DNA of 64,000 bases from contig NZ_JXOK01000022.1 of assembly GCF_000830505.1 (NCBI RefSeq), positions 1 to 64,000 on the forward strand, given 5' to 3'. A program made the position numbers and the translations under genes. A model generated the notes under the pieces. The model was not told the origin of the DNA. It searched no databases and saw only the letters and a program-made list of their open reading frames with translations. This document shows, piece after piece, positions 8,582-17,562 of the stretch. The stretch's first letter is position 1, and each line of letters opens with the position of its first letter. Source of the stretch: Vibrio mytili (GTDB lineage: Bacteria; Pseudomonadota; Gammaproteobacteria; Enterobacterales; Vibrionaceae).

Positions 8582-10408
8582 CTAATCACGAATTTGATAG
8601 TGGAAGCCAAGGAACTGTTTAAACTTCTTCACAACATGCAAACTGTGGCGCAGTAGGTCACGTTCTGTTCTATCCAGCTGTTTGATGTCAATGTTGTTGA
8701 GCGCTTCTTGCTTACCGAGTTGTTGACTGAGACGAATTTTAAAAAATTGTTTGAGCGCTTCGCTTAAGTTATCCGCGGTTTCTGGCTCTAAAATGTGTTT
8801 GTTTCTCAAGGCCTCGATACGCTCGAAGGTGTTCTTTTCCTCAATGGCATACTCTAATGACAGAGTGCGAATACCATGAACAATCGGGAAAATGCCTCCT
8901 CGTTTGATGTCTAACCCATCCTTGGCACTTTTTACGTTACCAAACAGCGTTAAGGGGACAGAGAACTGAAGAGCAGGCCGAGTAAAATCGGACAATACCA
9001 GCATGCGGTCCTTCATCGAGTCTCTGAGATGTTCGGTAATGAGGGTCAATAACTCTCGGTTGCCAGCAACAGCGTGAGCATCACTGAATATGGCTAAGTC
9101 CATGATCTGTTCAGGCTGAGCTTTCTCAATCCAGCGATCTAAGGTGGTTATCCAATTGTGCTGTGTTTTCACCCATTTCGGGTTGTTGACCATGACTTTA
9201 CCCGGGCAGAGTGGATAACCCAATTGCTGTAACGTGTGAGTAAAGGCTTGCATGATCTGACTGCATTGGGGCCATTCCAGTCCATTTTCCAAAATCAGCG
9301 CATTGTCCTGGTCGGTCTTAAGAATTTGTTCGCCACGTCCTTCGGAACCTAACACAATTAAGCAGCAGTGTTTGTGCAGCGCTGGGGGGACGATTAACTC
9401 AAAGGCCTTTTCAATGATTTGTTCGTTGACTGCGGAAATCAGTTCCATAATAAAGCGCGTCCGTATGCCATTTTTTAATAAGCTTTCTACCAATTGGCGT
9501 TGTCGATTTGAAGCGAGGACTAACTCTTCTACGCTGCTGGCTCGGGCAATACTCAGTGTGAGAACGTGAGAGTGCGTAGAAAAGGCACTGAGAATCTGCG
9601 TCATATCCAACATGCCGACAGCTTGGTTGCCATCGCATACCATGAGACGCTTCATGCGGTTACGTGTCATGGTGATCATGGCATTAAACAGAAAATCACC
9701 ATCATCGACATGATAAACCGGGAAGGTTGCGATTTCGCCGACAGGTGTGGTGACTGCACAACCGTCTAACATCACCGAGTGGAGCATGTTGGTACGCGTA
9801 ACAATGGCATACGGGTGTGCTGACGGCCATTGTTCTAGCCTTGGGTCGTTTGGAGGGATTGTCACTAAAGCGGCATCAATACTGTTTTCTTTAAGGGTTT
9901 GAGTGACCTGATTAATCGGCGTTTCCGGTGCAAGGATCATCGGAGGGTGATAAATACTGCGATCGACTTTGGTAAGAATAAACTCGGCTAGGTTTTGCTG
10001 TTGCTGGGCGGCTTCTATCAGTGCTTGGCGTTTTGATAAGTTGTTATCAAAGTAAGCGGCAAACTGTCCGTTCTCGTTATAAAGCTCTATAAACACGTCT
10101 TTGGGCAGCAAGTACGACAGGGTGTCTTCGAGCGCGACATATTGGTGACGAACATTGTCTTCAAATTGAGAGCGGACATCAAACATATCGTCGTTAGCGT
10201 AGTGCGCGAAAACCTCGGTTTGGTCTTTGGAACGTTCTTCTACCGCGCCTTTTATCAGGATGTGCAAATGAGGATTGGTTTGCCCGCTAGATAAAATGAC
10301 ATCTCTGGCACGATAATAGGCCACATCGAGAGACGAACGCAGTCGAGTCTGTTGTTGATGGGTTAGACGATCGAATGGGGGAGACTGCATATTAAATTTA
10401 TCAGGCAT
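8582..10408 (-). CDS. cNMP-binding/CBS/DUF294 putative nucleotidyltransferase
   Basis: A 608-residue cytosolic multidomain protein. Residues about 20-130 look like a cyclic-nucleotide-binding jelly roll (LHILIKGAVEERS, DMFDVRSQF). Two CBS domains follow at about 150-285. Then comes the DUF294 nucleotidyltransferase-like core, with CLIVLGSEGRGEQILKTDQDNALIL matching the GS-x-GR-x-E and D-x-D pattern near 350-375, and a helical C-terminal domain. The make-up resembles GlnD-like transferases under ligand control. Its tie to acs and the downstream exonuclease suggests a role in sensing carbon or energy state; that is inference and the substrate is unknown. Confidence 0.85.
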   Translation of the reverse strand: MPDKFNMQSPPFDRLTHQQQTRLRSSLDVAYYRARDVILSSGQTNPHLHILIKGAVEERSKDQTEVFAHYANDDMFDVRSQFEDNVRHQYVALEDTLSYLLPKDVFIELYNENGQFAAYFDNNLSKRQALIEAAQQQQNLAEFILTKVDRSIYHPPMILAPETPINQVTQTLKENSIDAALVTIPPNDPRLEQWPSAHPYAIVTRTNMLHSVMLDGCAVTTPVGEIATFPVYHVDDGDFLFNAMITMTRNRMKRLMVCDGNQAVGMLDMTQILSAFSTHSHVLTLSIARASSVEELVLASNRQRQLVESLLKNGIRTRFIMELISAVNEQIIEKAFELIVPPALHKHCCLIVLGSEGRGEQILKTDQDNALILENGLEWPQCSQIMQAFTHTLQQLGYPLCPGKVMVNNPKWVKTQHNWITTLDRWIEKAQPEQIMDLAIFSDAHAVAGNRELLTLITEHLRDSMKDRMLVLSDFTRPALQFSVPLTLFGNVKSAKDGLDIKRGGIFPIVHGIRTLSLEYAIEEKNTFERIEALRNKHILEPETADNLSEALKQFFKIRLSQQLGKQEALNNIDIKQLDRTERDLLRHSLHVVKKFKQFLGFHYQIRD

Positions 10409-10602
10409 GTGTGCACCTAACGTTGGGAAGAATACACTCTAAGTCTGACAAATTTCTTCCCGTAAGCCAGACGACTTTGGTCTAACGCACCTCTTTCTTT
10501 TCTCAATATGTTATTTGGTGAGAATTTGCGCTCTATCGAGGAAACGGTAAGTTGCTTATTCTTCCCTTTTTCTCCCACGCTTTGCGATCAATAATCCACG
10601 GG

Positions 10603-10635
10603 TATACTCAAGCACCTGCACGTTACTTGAGTATA
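10603..10635. repeat. Short TATACTCAAG inverted-repeat element (copy 1)
   Basis: Perfect 10-base arms TATACTCAAG (10603-10612) and CTTGAGTATA (10626-10635) flank a 13-base centre, 31 bases before the MFS start codon. The right half (CCTGCAC...ACTTGAGTATA) matches the right end of the longer element at 31213-31299, so this looks like a shortened member of the same intergenic repeat family. It may form a hairpin or overlap the promoter. Confidence 0.7.
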
Positions 10636-10666
10636 GAACGTTGGTGTTTAAACTAGGATAATAATA

Positions 10667-11857
10667 ATGTTGAAACCTTCTCCGTATGGCTGGATTTCCC
10701 AGTATTTTCTCGGGTTCTTTTTTGCTTATGGTGTTTATCTGCCATTTTGGTCTTTGTGGTTTAAAGAGCAAGGTGTCTCTCCAACTGACATCGGTTTACT
10801 GGTTGGTTTGGGGTTGGCGACGCGTTGTGTCGCGAATTTAGTTATTACGCCCCGAATTCATCGGGTTGAACGTCTCATGCCCACTTTACGTTGGCTAAGC
10901 TTTGCTGCCCTTATTTTTGTTGGCTTCCACTTTTTCACGGGCGGCAATTTTTGGTTAATGGCGTTAGCAACAGTACTGTTTAATTTGTGTTGTGGTCCCG
11001 TGGTGCCCTTGTCCGACGCAATGGCGAATTACTACGCCCGCCTTAAAATGCTGGACTACGGTCGAACGCGTTTATGGGGGTCGCTGGCGTTCATCGGTGG
11101 CTCGACGGTGGTGGGATACTTAGTGGCTGAGTTTGGGTCAGATATGATCTTGTATACCGCCATTGTAGGTATATCGGTCTCGTTATTGTTTGCGATGCGA
11201 AATACTAACCCAATGCCTGTCACGCTTGGAAGCCAGCATGCAGAACGACCAAAACTATCAACGTTGTTAACCGATAAGCCAGTTATCAAATTTTTAGTGT
11301 TAGCTTCACTGATTCAAGGCAGTCATGCGGCCTACTACGGTTTTAGTGCTATTCACTGGAAGACGGCAGGCCATTCGGAAGACGTGATCGGTTATCTGTG
11401 GAGCTTAGGGGTTGCTGCTGAAGTTGCTGTATTCGCGATGAGCAAGCGACTGTTTGCCGGATGGTCTTTACGTACCATGTTTGTTGTTGCGGCTTGTGGT
11501 GTGATGATGCGCTGGGGGATAACGGCTGGAACTACCTCGATTGTTGCTTTAGTCATTGTGCAGTTATTGCATGGGGTGACGTTTGCTGCCGCGCACATTG
11601 CCGCGATTCAATACATTCAAAACTCCGAAGAGAATAAAATGGTGGCATTGCAAGCGTTGTACAATGCGATCCCTCTAGGCGCATTTATCGCGTTGATGAC
11701 GGTGCTAAGTGGCTGGGGATATGAACACTGGGGAGCTGCGGTTTTCTGGGCCATGGCGGCAATGGGATTGATCGCCCTATTTATTAAATTGGAACCACAA
11801 CAGCCAGCTACCCATGCTGTTGACTTGTCTGATAATGCACTTGAAACACAGAATTAA
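10667..11857 (+). CDS. Major facilitator superfamily transporter, HcaT-like
   Basis: A 396-residue inner-membrane carrier with about twelve hydrophobic segments. It belongs to the PPP/HcaT (MFS_1-like, nucleoside:H+ symporter-related) family, as judged from the N-terminal GWISQYFLGFFFAYGVYLPFWSLWFKEQGVSPTDIGLLVGLGLATRC, the VVPLSDAMAN segment, and the loop YGRTRLWGSLAFI. E. coli HcaT is a putative 3-phenylpropionate carrier; the Vibrio substrate is not established. It is divergent from the DUF294 gene, preceded by an inverted-repeat element, and followed by a terminator before crbS. Confidence 0.82.
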   Translation: MLKPSPYGWISQYFLGFFFAYGVYLPFWSLWFKEQGVSPTDIGLLVGLGLATRCVANLVITPRIHRVERLMPTLRWLSFAALIFVGFHFFTGGNFWLMALATVLFNLCCGPVVPLSDAMANYYARLKMLDYGRTRLWGSLAFIGGSTVVGYLVAEFGSDMILYTAIVGISVSLLFAMRNTNPMPVTLGSQHAERPKLSTLLTDKPVIKFLVLASLIQGSHAAYYGFSAIHWKTAGHSEDVIGYLWSLGVAAEVAVFAMSKRLFAGWSLRTMFVVAACGVMMRWGITAGTTSIVALVIVQLLHGVTFAAAHIAAIQYIQNSEENKMVALQALYNAIPLGAFIALMTVLSGWGYEHWGAAVFWAMAAMGLIALFIKLEPQQPATHAVDLSDNALETQN

Positions 11858-11916
11858 ACTTCTGTGACAACGGTTAAGAACTAACCTTTGTCTCCATTGT
11901 AAAAGCAGTGTTAAAT

Positions 11917-11948
11917 GAAACCTCTCCCTTATGGAGAGGTTTTTTATT
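11917..11948 (+). terminator. Terminator between the MFS gene and crbS
   Basis: AACCTCTCC...GGAGAGGTT arms followed by TTTTTATTT, sixty bases past the MFS stop and ending about 20 bases before the crbS start. An in-frame ATG upstream of crbS falls inside this hairpin, one reason to reject it as the crbS start. Confidence 0.85.
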
Positions 11949-11968
11949 TCTGTAAGAAAGGATATCGG

Positions 11969-14900
11969 ATGCAAGGATGGTTGGTGGTTCCCGTTTCTCT
12001 AGCGTACTTGGGGACTTTATTTATTATCGCTTGGTACGGCGACATTCAGAAACGCTGGCTTGCGCGTTGGCGACCGTGGATCTACAGCCTATCCATTGCG
12101 GTGTATTGTACTTCGTGGACCTTCTACGGCACGGTTGGTCAGGCGAGTAGTAACCCTTGGTCTTTCTTACCTATCTATATCGCACCGATTCTTGTATTTA
12201 CGATTGGTTGGCGCTTACTTGCCCGTCTCATCTTAATCGCCAAGCGTGAACATATTACGTCGATTGCCGACTTTATTGGTGCTCGATATGGCAAGTCACA
12301 GGGTTTGGCCGTGGTGGTTACGCTGATCGCAGTGGTCGGTATTCTTCCCTATATCGCTTTGCAATTGCGTGGTATCACCATGGGGCTGGAGGTGATATCA
12401 CCAACGTTAGCGACGGACTTCGGTTATCAGAATCACAGTGTTTCGTGGTTTGTCGTCGGTGCGTTAGCCATTTTTACCATGTTGTTCGGTACACGGCACA
12501 TTGACAACACGGAGCATCACCGTGGAATGATGATGGCGATTGCGTTTGAATCGATCGTCAAACTGTTCGCGTTTTTAGTCGTAGGGGTGTTTATTGTTTG
12601 GCTAGCGCTGAATTCAGAAGGCTTTAGTTTGGTCGACATTGCCGTGGAGACTTATCAAGCGCCGAATATTCCCACCATCCTCATTCACACCGTATTAACC
12701 ATGTTGGCTATCGTCTGCTTGCCACGTCAATTTCATACCATGGTGGTCGAAAACGAACGCGCGCAAGACTTGCATGTTGCACGCTGGTTGTTCCCACTTT
12801 ATTTGGTTCTTATGGGCGTTTTTGTTTTGCCGATTGCGTGGGTAGGGCAAGGCTTATTGAGTGGCACTTCACCCGACACTTATGTGATCAGTTTACCCAT
12901 GTCGGTAGGGGCGAGTGAGGTGGCTTTACTGGCTTTCCTTGGTGGAACCTCTGCTGCGAGCGGTATGGTGATCGTCTCTACGATCGCTTTGGCGATTATG
13001 GTGTCGAATGATTTGGTGATGCCGCTGATTTTACGGCGTATGCGTTTAGCGCAGCGTAGTCATCAGCATTTTTCTGAACTGTTGGTGTTGATTCGTCGTG
13101 CGCTGATTCTAATTTTATTGATTGGTGCATGGGGCTTTTATCAAGCTTTGGGCTCGATTCACTCACTCTCTGCGATCGGTTTTCTCTCGTTTGCCGCGAT
13201 CACGCAATTTGCACCAGCTTTGATTGGAGGCATGTATTGGCGTCAAGCGAATAAGAAAGGTGTGTATGTTGGTCTTGCCGTCGGCTTTGCCCTGTGGTTG
13301 ATCACATTGATGACACAAACGGATTTGCTGGCTGGTAATGCGAGTAATAACTTACTGATTTGGATGATCACCCCCCCTGAAGTGATCGCTAACTTAGATG
13401 TTTCTATATCAGACTGGGGCATGATTCTTAGCGTGTTGGTAAATATGCTCTGTTTTGTTGTCGTTTCTTTGGTGACGAGACCAAGTCTAAGTGAGCGCTT
13501 ACAATCTGCCGCTTTCGTTGGCACGCCGTTACCAGAAAGTGAAAATATCAGCCTATACCAAAGCCGTGTGACTGTTGCTGAGTTGGAAATGCTCGCGTCA
13601 CGCTTTGTTGGTCGACCTCGAGTCAAAGTGGCCTTTCAAGCATATTGGTCTCAGCAGCGCGAGGAGTTGATGCCCAACCAGCAAGCCCCTTCAACATTGA
13701 TTCGCCATACCGAACGAGTATTGGCTGGGGTGTTTGGTGCCTCTTCTGCTAAGTTAGTACTTACTTCTGCCTTGCAGGGCAGAAACATGCAGTTAGAAGA
13801 GGTGGCGACCATCGTGGATGAGGCCTCTGAGCTGTACGATTTCAGCCGTGGATTATTGCAGGGGGCGATAGAACACATCGGCCAGGGTATTGCTGTAGTG
13901 GACAAACAGCTGCGGCTGGTGGCATGGAACCAGCGTTATCTGGAGTTGTTTGAGTTCCCCCCGGGACTGATTCAAGTAGGAAGGCCCATCGCAGAGGTTA
14001 TCAGGCACAATGCGGAGTGCGGTTTATGCGGTCCAGGCGATCCGGAAGACCATGTTCGCCGCCGTGTGTATCACCTAGAGCAAGGTACCCGACATACCTC
14101 CTCCCGCGTACGCCCTGATGGTAGAGTCATAGAAGTCCAAGGTAACCCAATGCCTGGTGGTGGTTTTGTGATGAGTTTTACGGACATCACGGTTTTCCGC
14201 GATGCAGAACAAGCACTGAAAGAAGCGAATGAGACGTTGGAAGAGCGTGTACGAGTGCGTACTCGAGAGCTTGAACAACTGAATAAACAACTGGTCGCCG
14301 CGACGCAGCGTTCTGACCTAGAGTCGAAATCCAAATCTCGCTTCCTTGCTGCCGTCAGCCATGACTTAATGCAGCCCCTTAATGCGGCAAGACTATTTGC
14401 CTCTTCTCTTTCTGAAGTCGCCAAAGATAGTGAAACGAGAAAGCTCTCCTCACACATTGAAAGTGCACTCGGAGCAGCAGAAGATTTGATTGGCGACTTG
14501 CTGGATATTTCCCGTTTGGAATCGGGCAAGCTGGAAGTACATGTGCAAAGTTTTGCGGTGAATGACGTGTTGGCGAACCTGAATGCAGAGTTCAGCGCGT
14601 TAGCCAAACAGCAGGGGATCGAGTTCACCATGATCCCATCTTCGCTTATGGTGAAATCGGATCCAAAACTGTTGCGTCGTGTGGTGCAAAACTTTCTCAC
14701 CAATGCGTTTCGTTACAGCCCGAAGGGCAAAGTCGCATTGGGTGTGCGTCGGGTGAAAGGACAGGTGCGCATTGATGTGTGGGATAACGGCATGGGCATT
14801 GCTGAAGATAAGCAGCAGGAGATCTTTGAAGAGTTTAACCGTGGCACACAAGTACGCTCGGATCAAGGCTTAGGTCTGGGACTGGCGATTTCCAAAGGGA

Positions 14901-15400
14901 TTGCACAAGTTCTGGAGCATGAGATTTCTATGCGTTCTTGGCTGGGTCGAGGCAGTGTGTTCTCGATCACGCTGGATAAAGCCGAGAATGTCCAGCCGCG
15001 GCCAGTTCAGGCTGTGAGCCCAACTCAATCAGAGTTAAGCCATTTGAGAATTTTGTGTGTTGATAATGAGCCTGATATCTTGGTCGGGATGGAGAATTTA
15101 CTCTCTCGCTGGGGGTGTGACACACGAGTGGCCATCGATTTAATGGAAAGTCTGCATGCCCTAGAAGATGGTTGGGTACCTGATGTTATTTTTTCTGATT
15201 ATCGGCTCGATAATGGACGCACTGGTTTGGAAGTATTGCAGCAGTGTCGACTGCGCTTAGGGAACACTTTTGAAGGGGTGATCATCAGTGCAGACCGTAC
15301 CAACGACATGTTGGATGGTATTAAAGCAAACGGCTTTAGCTTTATTGCTAAGCCAGTCAAACCATTGAAGTTACGTTCAGTGTTAAATCGAGTTGCGTAG
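11969..15400 (+). CDS. crbS: SSS transporter-linked hybrid histidine kinase CrbS
   Basis: A 1143-residue membrane sensor kinase. The N-terminal half (about 1-490) is a sodium/solute symporter-like domain with a dozen or more membrane segments (YGTVGQASSNPW, ITSIADFIGARYGKS, AFLGGTSAASGMVIV). A linker and PAS domain (about 640-760, GIAVVDKQLRLVAWNQRYLELF) lead into a coiled coil. The HisKA domain carries SHDLMQPLNAARL with His798, the ATPase domain has the G boxes DNGMGI and GLGLGLAI, and a C-terminal receiver carries VIFSDYRLD with Asp1077. The start at 11969 (MQGWLVVPV) follows GAAAGGA. This is CrbS, which with CrbR controls acs and acetate use in Vibrio cholerae. Confidence 0.92.
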   Translation: MQGWLVVPVSLAYLGTLFIIAWYGDIQKRWLARWRPWIYSLSIAVYCTSWTFYGTVGQASSNPWSFLPIYIAPILVFTIGWRLLARLILIAKREHITSIADFIGARYGKSQGLAVVVTLIAVVGILPYIALQLRGITMGLEVISPTLATDFGYQNHSVSWFVVGALAIFTMLFGTRHIDNTEHHRGMMMAIAFESIVKLFAFLVVGVFIVWLALNSEGFSLVDIAVETYQAPNIPTILIHTVLTMLAIVCLPRQFHTMVVENERAQDLHVARWLFPLYLVLMGVFVLPIAWVGQGLLSGTSPDTYVISLPMSVGASEVALLAFLGGTSAASGMVIVSTIALAIMVSNDLVMPLILRRMRLAQRSHQHFSELLVLIRRALILILLIGAWGFYQALGSIHSLSAIGFLSFAAITQFAPALIGGMYWRQANKKGVYVGLAVGFALWLITLMTQTDLLAGNASNNLLIWMITPPEVIANLDVSISDWGMILSVLVNMLCFVVVSLVTRPSLSERLQSAAFVGTPLPESENISLYQSRVTVAELEMLASRFVGRPRVKVAFQAYWSQQREELMPNQQAPSTLIRHTERVLAGVFGASSAKLVLTSALQGRNMQLEEVATIVDEASELYDFSRGLLQGAIEHIGQGIAVVDKQLRLVAWNQRYLELFEFPPGLIQVGRPIAEVIRHNAECGLCGPGDPEDHVRRRVYHLEQGTRHTSSRVRPDGRVIEVQGNPMPGGGFVMSFTDITVFRDAEQALKEANETLEERVRVRTRELEQLNKQLVAATQRSDLESKSKSRFLAAVSHDLMQPLNAARLFASSLSEVAKDSETRKLSSHIESALGAAEDLIGDLLDISRLESGKLEVHVQSFAVNDVLANLNAEFSALAKQQGIEFTMIPSSLMVKSDPKLLRRVVQNFLTNAFRYSPKGKVALGVRRVKGQVRIDVWDNGMGIAEDKQQEIFEEFNRGTQVRSDQGLGLGLAISKGIAQVLEHEISMRSWLGRGSVFSITLDKAENVQPRPVQAVSPTQSELSHLRILCVDNEPDILVGMENLLSRWGCDTRVAIDLMESLHALEDGWVPDVIFSDYRLDNGRTGLEVLQQCRLRLGNTFEGVIISADRTNDMLDGIKANGFSFIAKPVKPLKLRSVLNRVA

Positions 15401-15421
15401 CGGTCAGTTACTAGTGAGTCA

Positions 15422-15450
15422 AAAGAGACCTCCGCGACGAGGTCTCTTTA
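15422..15450. terminator. Bidirectional terminator between crbS and fumC
   Basis: Eleven-base arms AAAGAGACCTC and GAGGTCTCTTT lie between two convergent genes, 21 bases after the crbS stop and 12 before the fumC stop codon. It can end transcription from either side. Confidence 0.85.
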
Positions 15451-15462
15451 CTCGCCGGGCAT

Positions 15463-16848
15463 TTATTCCGCCATCCCTCCTAGAGTTAATTTAGCCGGAT
15501 CAAGTAACCGCTCTAGCGTCGCGCGGTCTAAATCGGTTTCCTCTTCCGCCACATCGATGATCGCACGCCCTTGTTGGTAAGCTTTCTTGGCTACTTCTGC
15601 TGCTTTCAAGTAACCAATAACCGGGTTGAGCGCAGTGACTAAAATAGGATTTTTCGCGAGTGCAACATCAAGATTGTCTTGTCTTACTTCAAACGTTGCT
15701 ATCGCTTTGTCAGCTAACGCTACGGCACTATTCGACAATAACTCAATACTTTCCAATACGTTGTGCGCAATGACTGGCAGCATTACATTAAGCTGAAAGT
15801 TACCTGATTGGCCTGCAATCGTAATCGTTGCATCATTACCTATTACTTGTGCTGAGGCCATGGCCGCAGCCTCTGGAATGACGGGGTTTACCTTGCCAGG
15901 CATGATGGAAGAACCAGGTTGTAACCCTTGCAACTCAATTTCTCCTATCCCAGCTAAGGGCCCCGAGTTCATCCAGCGAAGATCATTGGCGATCTTCATG
16001 ATCGCAACTGCGGCGGTTTTGAGCTGTCCGGACAACGCAATGATCGCATCCTGACTGCTGAGATTAAAAAAGAAATTATCACTGGCAGTGAATTGTATTT
16101 TTGTCGCCTGGCTTAAATTCGTTGCAAACAACTGGGCAAAGCGTGGATCCGCATTGATCCCAGTACCAACCGCAGTTCCACCTTGTGCCAAAGCTTTCAC
16201 TGTTGGCAAAGTGTGTTCAATGGCTTGCATAGCGTGCTCAATTTGATATTGCCAGCCGCTCAGTTCTTGGGCAAAGGTTATCGGCATAGCATCCATCAAA
16301 TGTGTCCGGCCGGTTTTGACTACGTCTTTGAGCGCTTGCTGTTTAGATTGGAGCGTCTCACTTAAATGATTAAGAGCAGGCAGTAATCTTGTTTCAACCG
16401 CCAATGTCGAACTTAACTGAATAGCCGTGGGGACCACATCATTACTGCTTTGCCCCATATTGACGTCATCATTTGGGCTAATTGAGGTGCCAAGAAGTTC
16501 AGAGGCCAGCGTCGCAATGACTTCGTTTGCGTTCATATTGGAGCTGGTGCCAGACCCGGTTTGAAACACATCTACCGGAAATTGTGTGAGGTGTTGCCCA
16601 TCAATAATGGTCTGCGCTGCGTCAGCGATGGCGTTGGCAATATCTTGTTCAAGTAGACCGAGCTGAGCATTGGTGAGTGCTGCGCTTTGCTTTATGCGGG
16701 CTAAGGCTTGGATAAACTCGGTTGGCATCGTGTGACGGCTAAAGGCAAAGTTGTTTACAGCACGCTGAGTTTGGGCTTGATACAAAGCGTTTTCGGGGAC
16801 TTTTACTTCGCCCATACTGTCGGTTTCAATACGGAAGTTGGTTGTCAT
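15463..16848 (-). CDS. fumC: Class II fumarate hydratase
   Basis: Reversible hydration of fumarate to malate by the oxygen-stable, iron-free tetrameric fumarase. I start at MTTNFRIETDSMGEVKVPE (16848, after AGGATG), giving 461 residues; the open frame extends 14 codons upstream. Visible motifs: GSGTSSNMNANEV, VNMGQSSNDVVPTAIQ, KTGRTHLMDAMPITFAQE, and the superfamily signature [15 protein letters not shown]. It is the aspartase relative that keeps the fumarase-type N-terminus. It lies downstream of the symporter genes on the same strand, with two terminators between, so it is probably transcribed on its own. An acetate-grown cell would need it in the TCA and glyoxylate cycles. Confidence 0.96.
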   Translation of the reverse strand: MTTNFRIETDSMGEVKVPENALYQAQTQRAVNNFAFSRHTMPTEFIQALARIKQSAALTNAQLGLLEQDIANAIADAAQTIIDGQHLTQFPVDVFQTGSGTSSNMNANEVIATLASELLGTSISPNDDVNMGQSSNDVVPTAIQLSSTLAVETRLLPALNHLSETLQSKQQALKDVVKTGRTHLMDAMPITFAQELSGWQYQIEHAMQAIEHTLPTVKALAQGGTAVGTGINADPRFAQLFATNLSQATKIQFTASDNFFFNLSSQDAIIALSGQLKTAAVAIMKIANDLRWMNSGPLAGIGEIELQGLQPGSSIMPGKVNPVIPEAAAMASAQVIGNDATITIAGQSGNFQLNVMLPVIAHNVLESIELLSNSAVALADKAIATFEVRQDNLDVALAKNPILVTALNPVIGYLKAAEVAKKAYQQGRAIIDVAEEETDLDRATLERLLDPAKLTLGGMAE

Positions 16849-16916
16849 GGTGGCATCCTGTTTGTTACCAAAAGGTGTTATACCAACCATAGATGATTTA
16901 TTCGTGGAATGAGGGT

Positions 16917-16950
16917 AAAAAGCCGACGCTTAGGAATAAACATCGGCTTA
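16917..16950 (-). terminator. Terminator after the hypothetical gene at 16980
   Basis: On the minus strand AAGCCGATG and CGTCGGCTT arms (one G-T type mismatch region) are followed by TTTTACCC. It lies between the stop at 16980 and the fumC start. Confidence 0.75.
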
Positions 16951-16979
16951 AAATGAACGGTGATTTTTATCCAAGGGCG

Positions 16980-17468
16980 CTATTGGTCTTCCGTAAACAG
17001 GGTTTCGTATTTGATGAATGCGGTTTGCGTTTCACCATAATAAAGCGTGCCTTCTGCTTGAATAGCGACTCTTAACCAACTTTCTTCTGATGCAGGTCTT
17101 GGCAAGGTAATGTACCAGCTTTGTCCCGTTTGATCGGCAGAGATCATATCAACGGGTTGCCCATCTTTTTCTTGGTCCTTGACGACTGACAGTTTCACGC
17201 CTTCAAGAGGGAAAGCAGAATGCAACGACAGGTCGAGTGTGTTGTCAGTCAGACTCTCGGAACGGAACTTCACTTTAAAGTCCCCATTTTCCATATCGCA
17301 CAAGCCGCTGGTGTAACGACAGTTGGATTTGCTAACTAGCTTATAACTTTCACCTTCTACTGCCGCATGCGGTTTTTCACTTAATGCGATATCAGTGCCG
17401 AAATAGGCGATCAAAGAGAGGACAGGGGCAATCAGCAGAGCAATAATTAAATGCTTATTTTTGAACAT
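16980..17468 (-). CDS. Membrane-anchored hypothetical protein beside the symporter
   Basis: I do not recognise this 162-residue protein. It starts MFKNKHLIIALLIAPVLSLIAYF after a GGAAG ribosome site. That is a single N-terminal hydrophobic segment that fits a membrane anchor or an uncleaved signal. The rest (about 25-162) is soluble and should be periplasmic; it has a possible disulphide pair in SNCRYTSGLCDMENG and a beta-rich look (DFKVKFRSESL, WYITLPRPASEESWLRVAI). It lies 94 bases behind the large symporter subunit on the same strand, past that gene's terminator. Its conserved place suggests a link to membrane transport or envelope status, but no function can be given. Confidence 0.7.
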   Translation of the reverse strand: MFKNKHLIIALLIAPVLSLIAYFGTDIALSEKPHAAVEGESYKLVSKSNCRYTSGLCDMENGDFKVKFRSESLTDNTLDLSLHSAFPLEGVKLSVVKDQEKDGQPVDMISADQTGQSWYITLPRPASEESWLRVAIQAEGTLYYGETQTAFIKYETLFTEDQ

Positions 17469-17521
17469 CTTGGCTTCCTTGCAACAACAGGTTACGAATA
17501 CGGTAACCGAAAACTTGGAAT

Positions 17522-17546
17522 AAAAAAGCCCCATATGGGGCTTTTG
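17522..17546. terminator. Terminator after the large symporter subunit
   Basis: A symmetric hairpin AAAAGCCCC/GGGGCTTTT with an AT loop lies between the symporter stop (17563) and the next gene; the minus strand continues into a T run. Confidence 0.85.
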
Positions 17547-17562
17547 TGGGTTGCGTTATAGT

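Noticed and set aside
14071..14703. Long open frame antisense to crbS
   Set aside because: It is an antisense shadow of the PAS/kinase coding region, Ser/Arg-rich, with no start signal.
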